Positions 8,737-17,866 of a stretch of 64,000 nucleotides of DNA are shown here, piece by piece. Within the stretch, counting starts at the first letter, position 1. Each line of letters starts with the position of its first letter. A model generated the notes under the pieces. It searched no databases. It saw only the letters and a program-made list of their open reading frames with translations, and was not told the origin of the DNA. A program made the translations under genes and the position numbers. Source of the stretch: Micromonospora sp. R77 (GTDB lineage: Bacteria > Actinomycetota > Actinomycetes > Mycobacteriales > Micromonosporaceae); assembly GCF_022747945.1 (NCBI RefSeq), contig NZ_JALDST010000001.1, forward strand, positions 1,798,001-1,862,000, written 5' to 3'.

Positions 8737-9636
8737 TCAGGCCCGCCCGTCCGGTCGCGTACCGGGCCCGTCGGCCGGTCGGCCCTCCCGCGGCGGAGCC
8801 GTGGCGGCGGCCTGCTGGTCGGCGGCGGTACGGGCCACCGCCTCCTCACGGATCGACTCCTGCTCCGCGGAGAGCGCCGCCTCGGCCTGCACGATGTGCC
8901 GTACGGCGGCGTCGACGTCGTCGGTGACGCAGATCAGTTCCAGGTCGACCGTACCGATCTTGCCCTCGGCGGCCATGCTGTCGCGCAGCCAGTCGAGCAG
9001 TCCGCGCCAGTACGCCTCACCCATCAGCACCACCGGGAACCGGGTCACCTTGCCGGTCTGCACCAGGGTCAGCGCCTCGAAGAGCTCGTCCATGGTGCCG
9101 AACCCGCCGGGCAGCACGACGAACGCCTGGGCGTACTTGACGAACATGGTCTTGCGGGCGAAGAAGTAGCGGAAGTCGATGGCCAGGTCGACCCAGTCGT
9201 TGAGCCCCTGCTCGAAGGGGAGTTCGATGCCCAGGCCGACGGAGAGCCCACCGGCCTCGCTGGCGCCCCGGTTGGCGGCCTCCATCACTCCCGGCCCGCC
9301 GCCGGTGATCACGGCGTAGCCGGCGCGGGCCAGCGCCGCGCCCAGTTCCTCCGCGAGCCGGCACTCCGGACTGTCCGGCTTGCTGCGGGCCGAACCGAAG
9401 ACGCTGACCGCGGGCGGCAGGTCGGCGAGGGTGTCGAAGCCCTCCACGAACTCGGAGAGGATCCGCAGCGCCCGCCAGGCGTCCTTGGTCTTCCAGTCAC
9501 CGCGCCCGCGCGAGTCCAGCAACCGCTGGTCGGCGGTGCTGGTGGGGATGGCACCCCGGCGCAGCGTGACGGCACCCCGGTGCCGCTCCCGGCCCGGGTC
9601 GCGGCCGGGCTGCGGCCGCCCGTTGCTCTGGCTCAT
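8737..9636 (-). CDS. Second LOG-family (TIGR00730) Rossmann protein
   Basis: A 299-residue protein whose C-terminal two thirds form the LOG fold: SVFGSAR near 78-84, TGGGPGVMEAAN (111-122), FFARKTMF (158-165) and PGGFGTMDE (176-184). The N-terminal 50 residues are charged and probably flexible. It presumably acts as a nucleotide phosphoribohydrolase. ATG 9636 is preferred over GTG 9645 because TACGGT (644-649 of the 9-kb block) ends exactly 7 nt before it, the pattern of a leaderless transcript. It heads a two-gene unit with the shorter LOG gene. LOG genes near dapE are common in actinobacteria. Confidence 0.9.
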   Translation of the reverse strand: MSQSNGRPQPGRDPGRERHRGAVTLRRGAIPTSTADQRLLDSRGRGDWKTKDAWRALRILSEFVEGFDTLADLPPAVSVFGSARSKPDSPECRLAEELGAALARAGYAVITGGGPGVMEAANRGASEAGGLSVGLGIELPFEQGLNDWVDLAIDFRYFFARKTMFVKYAQAFVVLPGGFGTMDELFEALTLVQTGKVTRFPVVLMGEAYWRGLLDWLRDSMAAEGKIGTVDLELICVTDDVDAAVRHIVQAEAALSAEQESIREEAVARTAADQQAAATAPPREGRPADGPGTRPDGRA

Positions 9637-9736
9637 GGGAGCCACCGTAGTGGAGCCGTGGTCACCAGGCGTGCGGCGCGACCGGGCCGGGAAAAGTTTG
9701 CGATCTTGGGCAACTAATTCGGTCGCCTGTACGTCT

Positions 9737-9742
9737 TACTAT
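9737..9742 (+). promoter_or_regulatory. Candidate -10 element for the small basic protein
   Basis: TACTAT lies about 50 nt before the GTG at 9792 in an AT-richer patch. No convincing -35 hexamer was found. Confidence 0.35.
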
Positions 9743-9791
9743 TCACATACCGGGTATGCCCCGGCCGCGCGCCTTCGGGGGAGGAGCAAGC

Positions 9792-9965
9792 GTGATCAGC
9801 AGCACCGAGATGATCCGGATCCGGCGACAGATGCAGCGCCGGATCCAGGACGTGGTGGCCGAGCGCCGCCGCGCCCGCCAGCAGGAAGCCCGCCACACCG
9901 CCCGCACCGGCGAGCCGACCGAGTCCCACCTCACCACGGACCAGTCCCTCACCCCCACCCCCTGA
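9792..9965 (+). CDS. Small basic hypothetical protein
   Basis: A 57-residue protein, VISSTEMIRIRRQMQRRIQD onward, very rich in arginine and glutamine over residues 8-35 and likely one amphipathic helix. I recognise no family. It is called as a gene because GGGGAGGAG sits 5-6 nt before the GTG, a TACTAT -10 lies upstream, and a palindrome closes the unit before the convergent dapE. An upstream ATG at 9756 would add 12 residues but lacks a ribosome site. RNA or membrane binding is possible from the charge; this is only a guess. Confidence 0.6.
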   Translation: MISSTEMIRIRRQMQRRIQDVVAERRRARQQEARHTARTGEPTESHLTTDQSLTPTP

Positions 9966-10031
9966 CCCACCCCACCCACCCCCACCCACTCCCCGCACCC
10001 CCGACCCCGCCCGCGAGTCCGGTCCGCCGTC

Positions 10032-10086
10032 GATCAAGAGGTTTGCGTCGCCCGGACCGGTCTCCGGAGACGCAAACCCCTTGATC
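10032..10086. terminator. 55-nt palindrome E2 between convergent genes
   Basis: GATCAAGAGGTTTGCGTC (10032-10049) and GACGCAAACCCCTTGATC (10069-10086) pair at 17 of 18 positions around a 19-nt loop. It lies between the small rightward gene and the end of dapE, so it can act as a terminator in both directions. Length and outer bases match the repeats at 8129 and 59432. Confidence 0.65.
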
Positions 10087-10123
10087 AACGCAGCGGGCAG
10101 GGGTGGTGAGGGATGGGTGGGGG

Positions 10124-11197
10124 TCAGGCGGGGGTGAGCCAGCGGTGGAGGGTGGCGGCGCCGTCGCGGATCTTGGTGAGTTCGACGTGCTCGTCCTTGT
10201 GGTGGGCCAGGTTGGGGTCGCCGGGGCCGAAGTTCAGCGCCGGGATCCCCATCGCGGCGAAGCGGGCCACGTCCGTCCAGCCCAGCTTGCCGATCGGCGC
10301 GGCACCCACGGCGGCCAGGAACTCCTGCGCCGGCGGCGCGTCCAGGCCGGGGGCCGCGCCGGCCGCCGAGTCGGTCACCTCGAGGTCGAAACCGGCGAAG
10401 ACCTCGCGCAGGTGCGCCTCGGCGGCGGCCGGGTCGCGGTCCGGGGCGTACCGATAGTTGATCTCGATCTCGCAGCGGTCGGGGACGACGTTGCCGGCCA
10501 CCCCGCCGGCGATCCGGACCGCGTTCAGGCCCTCCCGGTAGTCACAGCCGTCGATGGTGACCCGGCGCCCCTCGTACGACCGCAGCCGGTTCAGCACCTC
10601 GGCGGCGCCGTGGATCGCGTTCACCCCGTGCCAGGACCGGGCCGCGTGCGCCCGCTCCCCGTGCGTGGTGACGACCACCCGCATGACGCCCTGGCAGCCG
10701 GCCTCGACGATCCCGTACGTCGGCTCCAGCAGCACCGCGAAGTCGGCCGCCAGCCACTCCGGGTGTGCCGCGGCGACCAGGGTGAGGCCGTTGTACTTCG
10801 ACTCGATCTCCTCGGCCTCGTAGAAGAGGTAGGTGACGTCGTAGCGCGGGTCGGGCAGGGTCACCGCGAGGTGCAGCGCGAACGCCACCCCGGACTTCAT
10901 GTCGGAGGTGCCGCAGCCGTACATCAGGTCGCCGCGCATGCTGGACGGGAAGTTGCCGTTCAGCGGCACGGTGTCCAGGTGGCCGGCGAGCACCACCCGG
11001 GACTCCCGGCCCAGGTCGGTACGCGCCATCACGGTGTTGGAGTGCCGGAACGTGGTCAGGTGCGGCACGCCCCGCAGCACCTCCTCCACGCAGTCGGCGA
11101 TCGCCTTCTCGTCGAGGGAGACGGACTCTATGTCGACCAGGGCGCGGGTGAGCGCCACCGGATCAGCCAGGACCTCGGGGGTCAACGGGTTCTCCAT
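10124..11197 (-). CDS. dapE: Succinyl-diaminopimelate desuccinylase
   Basis: A 357-residue M20-family metallohydrolase that converts N-succinyl-LL-diaminopimelate to LL-diaminopimelate and succinate in lysine and peptidoglycan biosynthesis. Zinc-site motifs are visible: [11 protein letters not shown] (His73, Asp75), GTSDMKSG (Asp99) and YEAEEIES (Glu129-Glu130). The length is normal. ATG 11197 ([10 protein letters not shown]) is favoured by TACCGT ending 7 nt before it on the minus strand. The start lies only 24 nt from the divergent dapD start, so both genes must share promoter DNA. Confidence 0.95.
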   Translation of the reverse strand: MENPLTPEVLADPVALTRALVDIESVSLDEKAIADCVEEVLRGVPHLTTFRHSNTVMARTDLGRESRVVLAGHLDTVPLNGNFPSSMRGDLMYGCGTSDMKSGVAFALHLAVTLPDPRYDVTYLFYEAEEIESKYNGLTLVAAAHPEWLAADFAVLLEPTYGIVEAGCQGVMRVVVTTHGERAHAARSWHGVNAIHGAAEVLNRLRSYEGRRVTIDGCDYREGLNAVRIAGGVAGNVVPDRCEIEINYRYAPDRDPAAAEAHLREVFAGFDLEVTDSAAGAAPGLDAPPAQEFLAAVGAAPIGKLGWTDVARFAAMGIPALNFGPGDPNLAHHKDEHVELTKIRDGAATLHRWLTPA

Positions 11198-11204
11198 GCT
11201 GGGC

Positions 11205-11214
11205 ACGGTACCGT
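11205..11214. promoter_or_regulatory. Palindromic bidirectional -10 element between dapE and dapD
   Basis: ACGGTACCGT is a perfect palindrome containing TACCGT on both strands. On each strand exactly 7 nt separate the hexamer from the start codon (GTG 11222 rightward, ATG 11197 leftward). Each hexamer therefore fits the -10 element of a leaderless mRNA. The geometry is seen directly; promoter activity is inferred. Confidence 0.6.
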
Positions 11215-11221
11215 CAAAATC

Positions 11222-12181
11222 GTGACCAACGCACAGGCTGCCTGGGGCATCGGCCTCGCCACCATCACCGCTGACGATCAGGTCCTCGACACCTGGTACC
11301 CGACCGGCAAGCTGGGACTCGGCGAGTTGCCGCTGGTCCCCGGGGAGGACCAGGCCGACGTGCTCGACCTGCCGCCGGGCGCGATCGGCGAGCGGGCGCT
11401 GCCCGGTCTGCGTACCGTCGAGGTGACCACGGTGATCGGGTCGCTGGCCGACCCGATCAAGGACGCGACCGACGCGTACCTGAGGTTGCACCTGCTCTCC
11501 CACCGCCTGGTGCGGCCGGGCGGGCTCAACCTCGACGGCATCTTCGGCAAGCTGGCCAACGTGGCCTGGACGTCCGCCGGGCCGTGCCCGCCGGAGCGGG
11601 TGGACGAGCTGCGCGTCATCGAGCGGGCCGCCGGCCGCCATCTCGCCGTGTACGGGGTGGACAAGTTCCCCCGGATGACCGACTACGTGGTGCCCGCCGG
11701 GGTGCGGATCGCCGACGCGGACCGGGTCCGGCTCGGCGCGCACCTGGCCGCCGGCACCACCGTGATGCACGAGGGCTTCGTCAACTTCAACGCCGGCACC
11801 CTCGGCACCTCCATGGTGGAGGGGCGGATCGTGCAGGGCGTGGTCGTCGGCGACGGCTCCGACATCGGCGGCGGTGCCTCGATCATGGGCACCCTCTCCG
11901 GCGGCGGTACCGACAAGATCTCGATCGGTGAGCGGAGCCTGATCGGCGCGAACGCCGGGGTCGGCATCTCGCTCGGCGACGACTGCGTGGTGGAGGCCGG
12001 CTGCTACGTCACCGCCGCCTCGAAGATCAGCCTGCCGGACGGCCGGGTGGTCAAGGCCCGCGAGCTCTCCGGCGTGGACGGGCTGCTCTTCTGGCGCAAC
12101 TCGGTGACCGGGGCGCTGGAGGCGAAGCAGCGCAGCGGCCGGGGCATCGAACTGAACGCCGCCCTGCACGCCAACGACTGA
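11222..12181 (+). CDS. dapD: Tetrahydrodipicolinate N-succinyltransferase, actinobacterial type
   Basis: A 319-residue left-handed beta-helix acyltransferase that transfers succinyl from succinyl-CoA to tetrahydrodipicolinate in the DAP/lysine pathway. The central part carries imperfect hexapeptide repeats (for example [17 protein letters not shown] and [20 protein letters not shown]), preceded by [18 protein letters not shown], a conserved DapD segment. The N-terminal domain of about 150 residues is typical of the actinobacterial form. GTG 11222 is chosen from homology ([11 protein letters not shown]) and the -10 spacing. A GC-rich hairpin follows the stop. Confidence 0.95.
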   Translation: MTNAQAAWGIGLATITADDQVLDTWYPTGKLGLGELPLVPGEDQADVLDLPPGAIGERALPGLRTVEVTTVIGSLADPIKDATDAYLRLHLLSHRLVRPGGLNLDGIFGKLANVAWTSAGPCPPERVDELRVIERAAGRHLAVYGVDKFPRMTDYVVPAGVRIADADRVRLGAHLAAGTTVMHEGFVNFNAGTLGTSMVEGRIVQGVVVGDGSDIGGGASIMGTLSGGGTDKISIGERSLIGANAGVGISLGDDCVVEAGCYVTAASKISLPDGRVVKARELSGVDGLLFWRNSVTGALEAKQRSGRGIELNAALHAND

Positions 12182-12187
12182 CCCGAC

Positions 12188-12217
12188 CCGGGCCGGGGCG
12201 ACACCGTCCCGGCCCGG
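12188..12217 (+). terminator. Hairpin after dapD
   Basis: CCGGGCCGGG (12188-12197) and CCCGGCCCGG (12208-12217) form a perfect 10-bp stem with a 10-nt loop, 7 nt past the dapD stop. It has no T-run. Confidence 0.5.
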
Positions 12218-12286
12218 ACCGCCCGCCCGGCGGCGGATTCGACCGTCCGGGCGGAAGATGTCGGCCCGACCGGGCATGATCGCCGG

Positions 12287-12844
12287 ATGAGTTCCATGCG
12301 CGAACGGATGCTCGCCGGCGAGCCGTACATCGCCGACGACCCGGAGATCATCGCCGACCTGGACCGCGCCGCCCGGCTGACCGAACGCTTCAACCGCAGT
12401 TCCGCCGACGACCCGGCGGGCCGGCTCGCCGCGCTGCGCGAACTGCTCGGCTCGCTCGGTGAGGACACCTGGGTCCGCCCGCCGTTCCACTGCGACTACG
12501 GCTGGCAGACCCACCTCGGGCCGCGCAGCTTCGTCAACTTCAACGCGGTCTTCCTCGACGTCGCCCGGATCACCATCGGCGCCGACGTCCAGATCGGACC
12601 GAACGTGCAGCTGCTCACCGCCACCCATCCCGTCGAGGCGGAACCGCGCCGGGCCAAGTGGGAGGCCGCCCAGCCGATCACCATCGGCGACAACGTCTGG
12701 CTCGGCGGCGGGGTCATCGTGCTGGCCGGCGTCACGATCGGTGACAACACGGTGGTCGGCGCGGGTGCCGTGGTGACCCGCGACCTGCCCGCCAACGTAG
12801 TGGCGGTCGGTAACCCCGCGCGCGTCGTCCGCACCCTGGAATAA
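12287..12844 (+). CDS. Maltose/sugar O-acetyltransferase (hexapeptide repeat)
   Basis: A 185-residue protein with an N-terminal Maa-type helical segment (MRERMLAGEPYIADDPE) and a left-handed beta-helix (ITIGADVQIGPNVQLLTATH, then ITIGDNVWLGGGVIVLAGVT). His114 in TATHPVEAEPR matches the catalytic histidine of the family. It would acetylate a sugar or glycoside hydroxyl using acetyl-CoA; the physiological substrate is unknown. ATG 12287 is preceded by CATGAT six bases upstream, a weak leaderless-type -10. A second in-frame ATG is at 12296. It is probably independent of dapD, which has its own hairpin. Confidence 0.88.
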   Translation: MSSMRERMLAGEPYIADDPEIIADLDRAARLTERFNRSSADDPAGRLAALRELLGSLGEDTWVRPPFHCDYGWQTHLGPRSFVNFNAVFLDVARITIGADVQIGPNVQLLTATHPVEAEPRRAKWEAAQPITIGDNVWLGGGVIVLAGVTIGDNTVVGAGAVVTRDLPANVVAVGNPARVVRTLE

Positions 12845-12938
12845 TTCGCCTGACCTGCGGAAATACCGCCTCCGACAGTGGCCGAATCCGATTCAGCAGA
12901 TGCACTCTGGGTAGTGGGCAGGTTACCAGGAGGCACTG

Positions 12939-15532
12939 ATGGCCGATCGGGTGCTGGAACTACGCGTACACGGGGTGTCGAACACTCCGCCGGACCACCT
13001 CCTCGGCCTGCACCCGGTGCCCGGCGGCGACGGACCGCAGCCGTGGCTGGTGGCCGGGGGTGAGGTCACCGGCTTCTACCGCTCCACCGCCCCCGGGCCC
13101 GACGAACCGGTCACCGTCGAGGCGTACAGCTGGGGGCAGTTGACCTCCGGCGCGCGGACCGCGCGGGACGTCGAACGCGCGCTCTGGACGCTGCTGCTGC
13201 CCTTCACCCTGGCCAACGTGGCACTGCACGCCCGGCCGGACATCCCGCCCGACCCCGACCGGGAACGGTGGGGCAGCCGCTCCGGGCTGGCGGCGTGGCT
13301 CATCCGGCTCTTCTGCCTCAGCCTCACCAGCACCCTCGTCATCACGGTGGCCGGCATCGGCGTCGACCTGATCGGCTGGCAGTGCGTCGAGCCGGAGTGC
13401 CTCAGCCACCTCCCCGGCCCCTGGGAGTTCCTCGCCGACACCTGGTGGCAGCAGGGCACCCGGTCGCTGGCCGCCGGCCTGCTGCTGCCGCTGATCGTGC
13501 TGGCGGTGCTCGGCGTGGTCGCCTGGCGCACCTACCAGTACGAGGCGGAGATGCCCGCCGCACCCCGCCCCCGCCCCACCCCGGGCCCCGGTGGGGCCGA
13601 GCCGGGACCCGCCGGCGGGGCATCCGAACCGCCGGAGAACCCGCTCCAGGACCCCACCTTCTGGTGCGGCGAGGGACAGTTGCGGCGGGCCGCCGTGCTG
13701 CACCTGTGCACCGGCGCGGTGACCGCGGCGTCGGTGCCGCTCGCGGCGGTGCTCATCATGGACCCGCCCCGGGGCGTCCGCGCGGTCGTCAGCTGGCCGA
13801 CCGTCACCGTGCTGGCCGCCGTGCTGGCGATCGCGGTGGTGGCGGTGGGCCGACCCTGGCTCACCCGCCGCGCCGGGGACACCCCGCTCGGCCGGTGGAG
13901 CGCGACGGTCGCCGTGCTCACCGCGCTGGGGTTGGCCGGCACGTTCCTGCTCCTGCTGCTCCCCGACGGGCCGGCCGGCGTGCCCCTGTCCCACTACCGG
14001 CCCCCGGCCGGCTGCCTCCGGATCCCCGACCTGACCGGCTGCCGCACCGACCGGTCCCTGCCCGGCTACGACTCGACCGTCGCCTGGCTCGCCGCCTACC
14101 AGGTGCTGCTGCTCATCGCCATCGGCACGGTCACCCGCTCCGGGCGGTGGGCCCTGCTCGTCCCGGCCGCCGGCGGCGTGCTGCTGCCGCTCGGGGTGCT
14201 CTGGACCGGCCGCGACCTGCCGGGCGCCCCGCCCGCCCCGACGGACTGCACACCTGGATGCTCGTCGGCGCGGCGATCGCGGTCGCCGCGGCGGGACTGC
14301 TGCTGCCGCGCGCCCGACCGGACGGCCCGCACCCGCCACCCGTCCCGCACAGCACGCCGGCCTGGGGCGGCCGGGGCGCCGCGCTCATCGCGGGTTTCGG
14401 CTGGATGGTGGCCATCGCCTACTGCGCCGGCCTGCTCTACTGGGTCAGCGACCGGCTCGACGGTGGGACCGACCCGAGCGGCACCAGCCGGGTGGTGCCA
14501 CCCCTGACCGTGTTCTGGGCCGGGCTGGCCTGCGTGCTCACCCTCACCGTGCTGCTCTGCGCCCTGCTCCACGCCGGCGTGCTCTTCCGCGCGCTGCGCC
14601 GCAGCGAGTACGCCGCACTCACCACACCCAATCCCGCCCTCTCCGCGCACGACCTGCGCCGGTGCCGCGACGTGAGCGCCTTCCGGGCCCTGCACCGGCT
14701 GGTCGGCGAGCACGCCGTTCCACTGATCGGCTGCTATGCCACCGTCGCCGGGGCGCTGGTGACCCTCTGCTGCGCGGCGGCCCTTGCCGGCAGTCACCCC
14801 ACCCCCGAGACCCCGGCCGGCCTGCAGGCGGTCGTCCACGGGATCGCCACCGTCGGCGACTCGATACTCGGCTGGCTGCCCCTGGTGATCGCCGCGCTCG
14901 GGATGCTGGTCTACCGCAACGACACCGTACGGCGCACCGTCGGCGTGCTCTGGGACGTCGGCACCTTCTGGCCCCGCGCCGCCCATCCGCTCGCCCCGCC
15001 CAGCTATGCCGAACGCGCCGTGCCCGAACTCCAGACCCGCGTCGCCGGCCTGCTGGCCCTGCCCCCGCAGGACCCCCGCCGGATGGACGGGGTGATCCTC
15101 GCCGGGCACAGCCAGGGGGCCGTCATCTGCGCCGCCATGCTGTTCCAGCTCCCCCGCCGGTGGCGGCGGCGGGTCTGGTTCTTCTCGTACGGCTGCCAGC
15201 TCACCCGCCTCTACGGCCGGGTCTTCCCCGCGTACTTCGGGCCGGACCGGCTGCGCGCCCTCGCGCACGCCCTCACCTGGCCCTCCGGCTATGTCGCCTG
15301 GACCAACTTCTGGCGGGACACCGACCCGCTCGGCTGGCCGGTCGGCGTCGGGGAACGGGACGTGCCGGTCGTCGACCCGGAGGGCCTGCACCCCAGCGGC
15401 GGCGAGGTCGCCGACCCGCCGATCCGCAACCACCGGGGCTATCCGGAGGCGGTGGAGTTCGTCCGGGAACGGGCGGTCGTGGCCCCGCTGCTGCGTCGGG
15501 GCGTCCCGTCACCCCGGCAGGGGGTCGGCTAG
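12939..15532 (+). pseudogene. Large membrane protein with alpha/beta-hydrolase motif, apparent frameshift
   Basis: The product would be about 864 residues. It starts at ATG 12939 after an AGGAGG site, with LELRVHGVSNTPPDHLL near the N-terminus and several membrane segments. The C-terminal region has VILAGHSQGAVICAAML, a lipase-like nucleophile elbow (GHSQG). Coding potential moves from the first frame to the -1 frame at about 14226-14240, inside a run of C tracts (CCCC GCCC GCCCC). Adding one base would restore the full protein up to TAG 15532. I recognise it as an actinobacterial membrane/hydrolase hypothetical; the substrate is unknown. Whether this is a true pseudogene, an assembly error or a programmed shift cannot be told here. 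It overlaps the convergent kinase by 24 nt. Confidence 0.75.
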
Positions 15533-16156
15533 CCGGACCACCAGGTCGGCGCGGGCGGCGGTGCCGGCCACCAGCGCGGCGTTGGCCGCGTCGCTGCCCG
15601 ACGCCCAGGCCCGCGCCTGCTCGGGCGACTTCCCGTACGCCTCGTGCCGGGCGATCAGCCGGCGCAGCCGCAGCTCCGCGTCCAGGTCCACGAACCAGAT
15701 CTCGTGCAGCAGGGACCGGACCTCCTCCCACGGCTCGTCGTCCAGCAGCAGGTAGTTGCCCTCGGTCACCACCAGCCGGACCTCCGGTGGCACCTCGATC
15801 GCCCCGGCGATCGGCTCCTCCAGGTCGCGGCGGAACGCCGGCGCCCATACCGAGGTCGGCTCCAGCCGGCGCAGCCGACGCAGCAGCGAGACGAAACCGT
15901 TCGCGTCGAAGGTGTCCGGGGCACCCTTGCGCCCGTCCCGGCCGAGCCGGGCCAGCTCCGGGCCGGCAAGGTGGAAGCCGTCCATCGGCACCAGCCGGGC
16001 GGCCGGCCCGACCTCGGCGACGATCCGCTCCGCCAGCGTCGACTTGCCCGCCCCCGGCGCCCCGGCGACCCCCAGCAACTGCCGCGGACCGGCGTCGGCC
16101 AGGGCCCGGGCCCGGGCCGCCAGCTCGTCGAACGGGAGGACCTGTGCCGGTGGCAT
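15509..16156 (-). CDS. Nucleoside/nucleotide kinase family protein (uridine-kinase-like P-loop)
   Basis: A 215-residue P-loop protein with Walker A GVAGAPGAGKST near residues 29-40, a VPMDGFHL segment and EGNYLLLDDEPW. These are features of the phosphoribulokinase/uridine kinase/pantothenate kinase-like superfamily. It probably phosphorylates a small metabolite such as a nucleoside or sugar; the substrate is not evident. ATG 16156 overlaps the TGA of the SIMPL gene by one base (TGATG), so translation is coupled. A shorter family length (about 200-220) fits. Confidence 0.85.
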   Translation of the reverse strand: MPPAQVLPFDELAARARALADAGPRQLLGVAGAPGAGKSTLAERIVAEVGPAARLVPMDGFHLAGPELARLGRDGRKGAPDTFDANGFVSLLRRLRRLEPTSVWAPAFRRDLEEPIAGAIEVPPEVRLVVTEGNYLLLDDEPWEEVRSLLHEIWFVDLDAELRLRRLIARHEAYGKSPEQARAWASGSDAANAALVAGTAARADLVVRLADPLPG

Positions 16157-16809
16157 CAGCCGAGGACCGGCTCGCTGATGGTGAACCGGGCCTCCACCGC
16201 CGCCTGCACGCTCTGCGGCTGCGGATCGAGTTCCAGTTCCGGCGCGGCCCCACCGGGCCCACCGCCGGCCCCGCCGAACTTTGCCGACCGGGCGAACATC
16301 GGCTGCGCGGCCAGCCCGGTGTCGGCCAGTTCCAGCAGGGCGGTGATCCGGGCGCCGAGCGCTTCCGCGTATTCCCGGGCGCGGGCCAGCGCGTCGGCGA
16401 TCGCCGCCCGCCGCGCCTCCCGGTACGCCGGGCTGTCCGGGCGCAGCGACCACCACGGGCCGGCGACCTCGACCTGGTCCTGGTCGGCCAGGCGCAGCAT
16501 CAGCTCACCGAGCGCGGTGAAGTCGGTGACGGTCACGGTCGTGGTGACACTGCCGTGGTAGGCCACCACCCGCTCACCCGACCGCTTCGTCTCCGGCCAG
16601 ACCCGCAGCTCGCCGGCCTCCCGCCGGTCGATCACCGGGCCGGCCGCGTCGAGCAGCACCCGGACCGCCGCGGCCCGCTCGGCCAACCGGGTCAGCGTCG
16701 CCTCCCGATCCCGGTCCCGGGCCGTCGCGGTCACACTGAACCGGGCCAGCTCGGGAGCGACTTCCCGGTACGCCTCGCCGCGTACCGCCACGACCGGTGC
16801 GTCCGCCAT
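16156..16809 (-). CDS. SIMPL-domain protein (DUF541)
   Basis: A 217-residue protein with the SIMPL-domain pattern: an N-terminal VVAVRGEAYREVAPELARFSV strand region, a central TTTVTVTDFTALGELM and SPAYREARRAAIADALARAREYAEALG. No signal peptide is seen, so a cytoplasmic location is likely here, unlike many periplasmic relatives. Function is unknown; some relatives bind signalling kinases or form ring structures. ATG 16809 is preferred over GTG 16815 because TAGGGT ends 6 nt before it (leaderless-type spacing). It is the first gene of a two-gene unit with the P-loop kinase. Confidence 0.85.
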   Translation of the reverse strand: MADAPVVAVRGEAYREVAPELARFSVTATARDRDREATLTRLAERAAAVRVLLDAAGPVIDRREAGELRVWPETKRSGERVVAYHGSVTTTVTVTDFTALGELMLRLADQDQVEVAGPWWSLRPDSPAYREARRAAIADALARAREYAEALGARITALLELADTGLAAQPMFARSAKFGGAGGGPGGAAPELELDPQPQSVQAAVEARFTISEPVLG

Positions 16810-16855
16810 GCCCACACCCTAGCCGCGCGCCGACCGGACCGCGCGGGCGTCGCGG

Positions 16856-17866
16856 TCAGGCCGGCCGCTCCCCGGTGTACGCCACCAGCCCGTCCCCGAC
16901 CCGGCATCCGGTGAGGTGGCCGCCGGCCGACCCCAGCTCCAGCAGCCAGGCCAGCTCCTCGGCGTGCTCCCCGCCGACGGGGAACTCCCGCCGGAACGGG
17001 CACAGCGTGCGCTCGGGCAGTGCCGTACGGACTGCCCGGGCCCGTTCGTACTGGGCGACCAGTGCTGCGAGGTCGTCGTCGCGCAGGGCGGCGGCGAGCC
17101 CGTCGAGAACGGATCGCACCTCGTCGAGCTGCCGGAGCACCTGTTCCCGGTTGTTTACCAGCATGTCCGCGGTACGCCGGGCCGGCGTACCGGCCACCCG
17201 GGTGCCGTCCCGGAAACTGCCGGCGGCGAGCGCAAGCACCCCCTCGCGTACGTCGGAACCGGCAACCGCCCCGGCGAGTCCACCGGCGAGCAGGTGGGGA
17301 ACGTGGGAGGAGAGCGCCACCACAGCGTCGTGCTCGGTGGCCGACATCGGCACCACCCGGGCCCCGAAGGCTTCCACGATCACGTCGGCCAGGGCGCGGA
17401 ATTGAACGATCCCGTCGAGGCTCGGGCAGAGCACCCATGCGGCGTCCGTGAAGAGCGCCGGGTTGGCCGCCGTGAGACCGGCCCGCTCGGTCCCGGCCAT
17501 CGGGTGTCCCGGGACGAAGCGGTCGGTCAGTCCGTGCTCGGCGGCGAAGGCGGCCACACCCCCTTTGGTGCTGCCGACATCGGTGACGACGCACTCGTCC
17601 CCGACGCCCTTCACCACGGTCAGCAAAGTCTCCGGGAGGGTCGGCAGGGGCCCGCACAGAAACACCACGTCACGGTCGCGGACCACGTCGGCGAGGTCGT
17701 CAGGAAAGTCCAGCCCCCGCGAGCGTCCCTCGGCCCGGGTCGGTTGGTGCGGGTCCCAGCCGCGTACGTCCGCACCCCACTCGTGCAACCGCAGCAGGAT
17801 GGATCCGCCGATGAGACCGGTGCCGACGACGGCGACCCGGGGATGCCGGGCGGTTCTGTCCCCCAT
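16856..17866 (-). CDS. tyrA: Prephenate dehydrogenase
   Basis: A 336-residue NAD(P)-dependent enzyme that oxidatively decarboxylates prephenate to 4-hydroxyphenylpyruvate in tyrosine synthesis. A Rossmann motif VVGTGLIGGS (13-22) is followed by DVGSTKG, the family signature GHPMAGTERAG (120-130) and conserved histidines in TEHDAVVALSSHVPH. The length is normal, with a C-terminal helical dimerisation domain and no ACT domain clearly visible. ATG 17866 overlaps the stop of the upstream membrane-protein gene (TGATG), so the two are translationally coupled. Confidence 0.93.
   Translation of the reverse strand: MGDRTARHPRVAVVGTGLIGGSILLRLHEWGADVRGWDPHQPTRAEGRSRGLDFPDDLADVVRDRDVVFLCGPLPTLPETLLTVVKGVGDECVVTDVGSTKGGVAAFAAEHGLTDRFVPGHPMAGTERAGLTAANPALFTDAAWVLCPSLDGIVQFRALADVIVEAFGARVVPMSATEHDAVVALSSHVPHLLAGGLAGAVAGSDVREGVLALAAGSFRDGTRVAGTPARRTADMLVNNREQVLRQLDEVRSVLDGLAAALRDDDLAALVAQYERARAVRTALPERTLCPFRREFPVGGEHAEELAWLLELGSAGGHLTGCRVGDGLVAYTGERPA

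Noticed and set aside
10103..11221. Long upstream extension of the dapD reading frame
   Set aside because: It is antisense to dapE; homology of DapD begins at [11 protein letters not shown] and promoter spacing fits GTG 11222.
14220..14260. Programmed ribosomal frameshifting in the membrane-hydrolase gene
   Set aside because: No classical slippery heptamer with downstream pseudoknot is evident, and a similar break in a G/C run occurs near 62317-62332, so an indel or assembly error is likelier.
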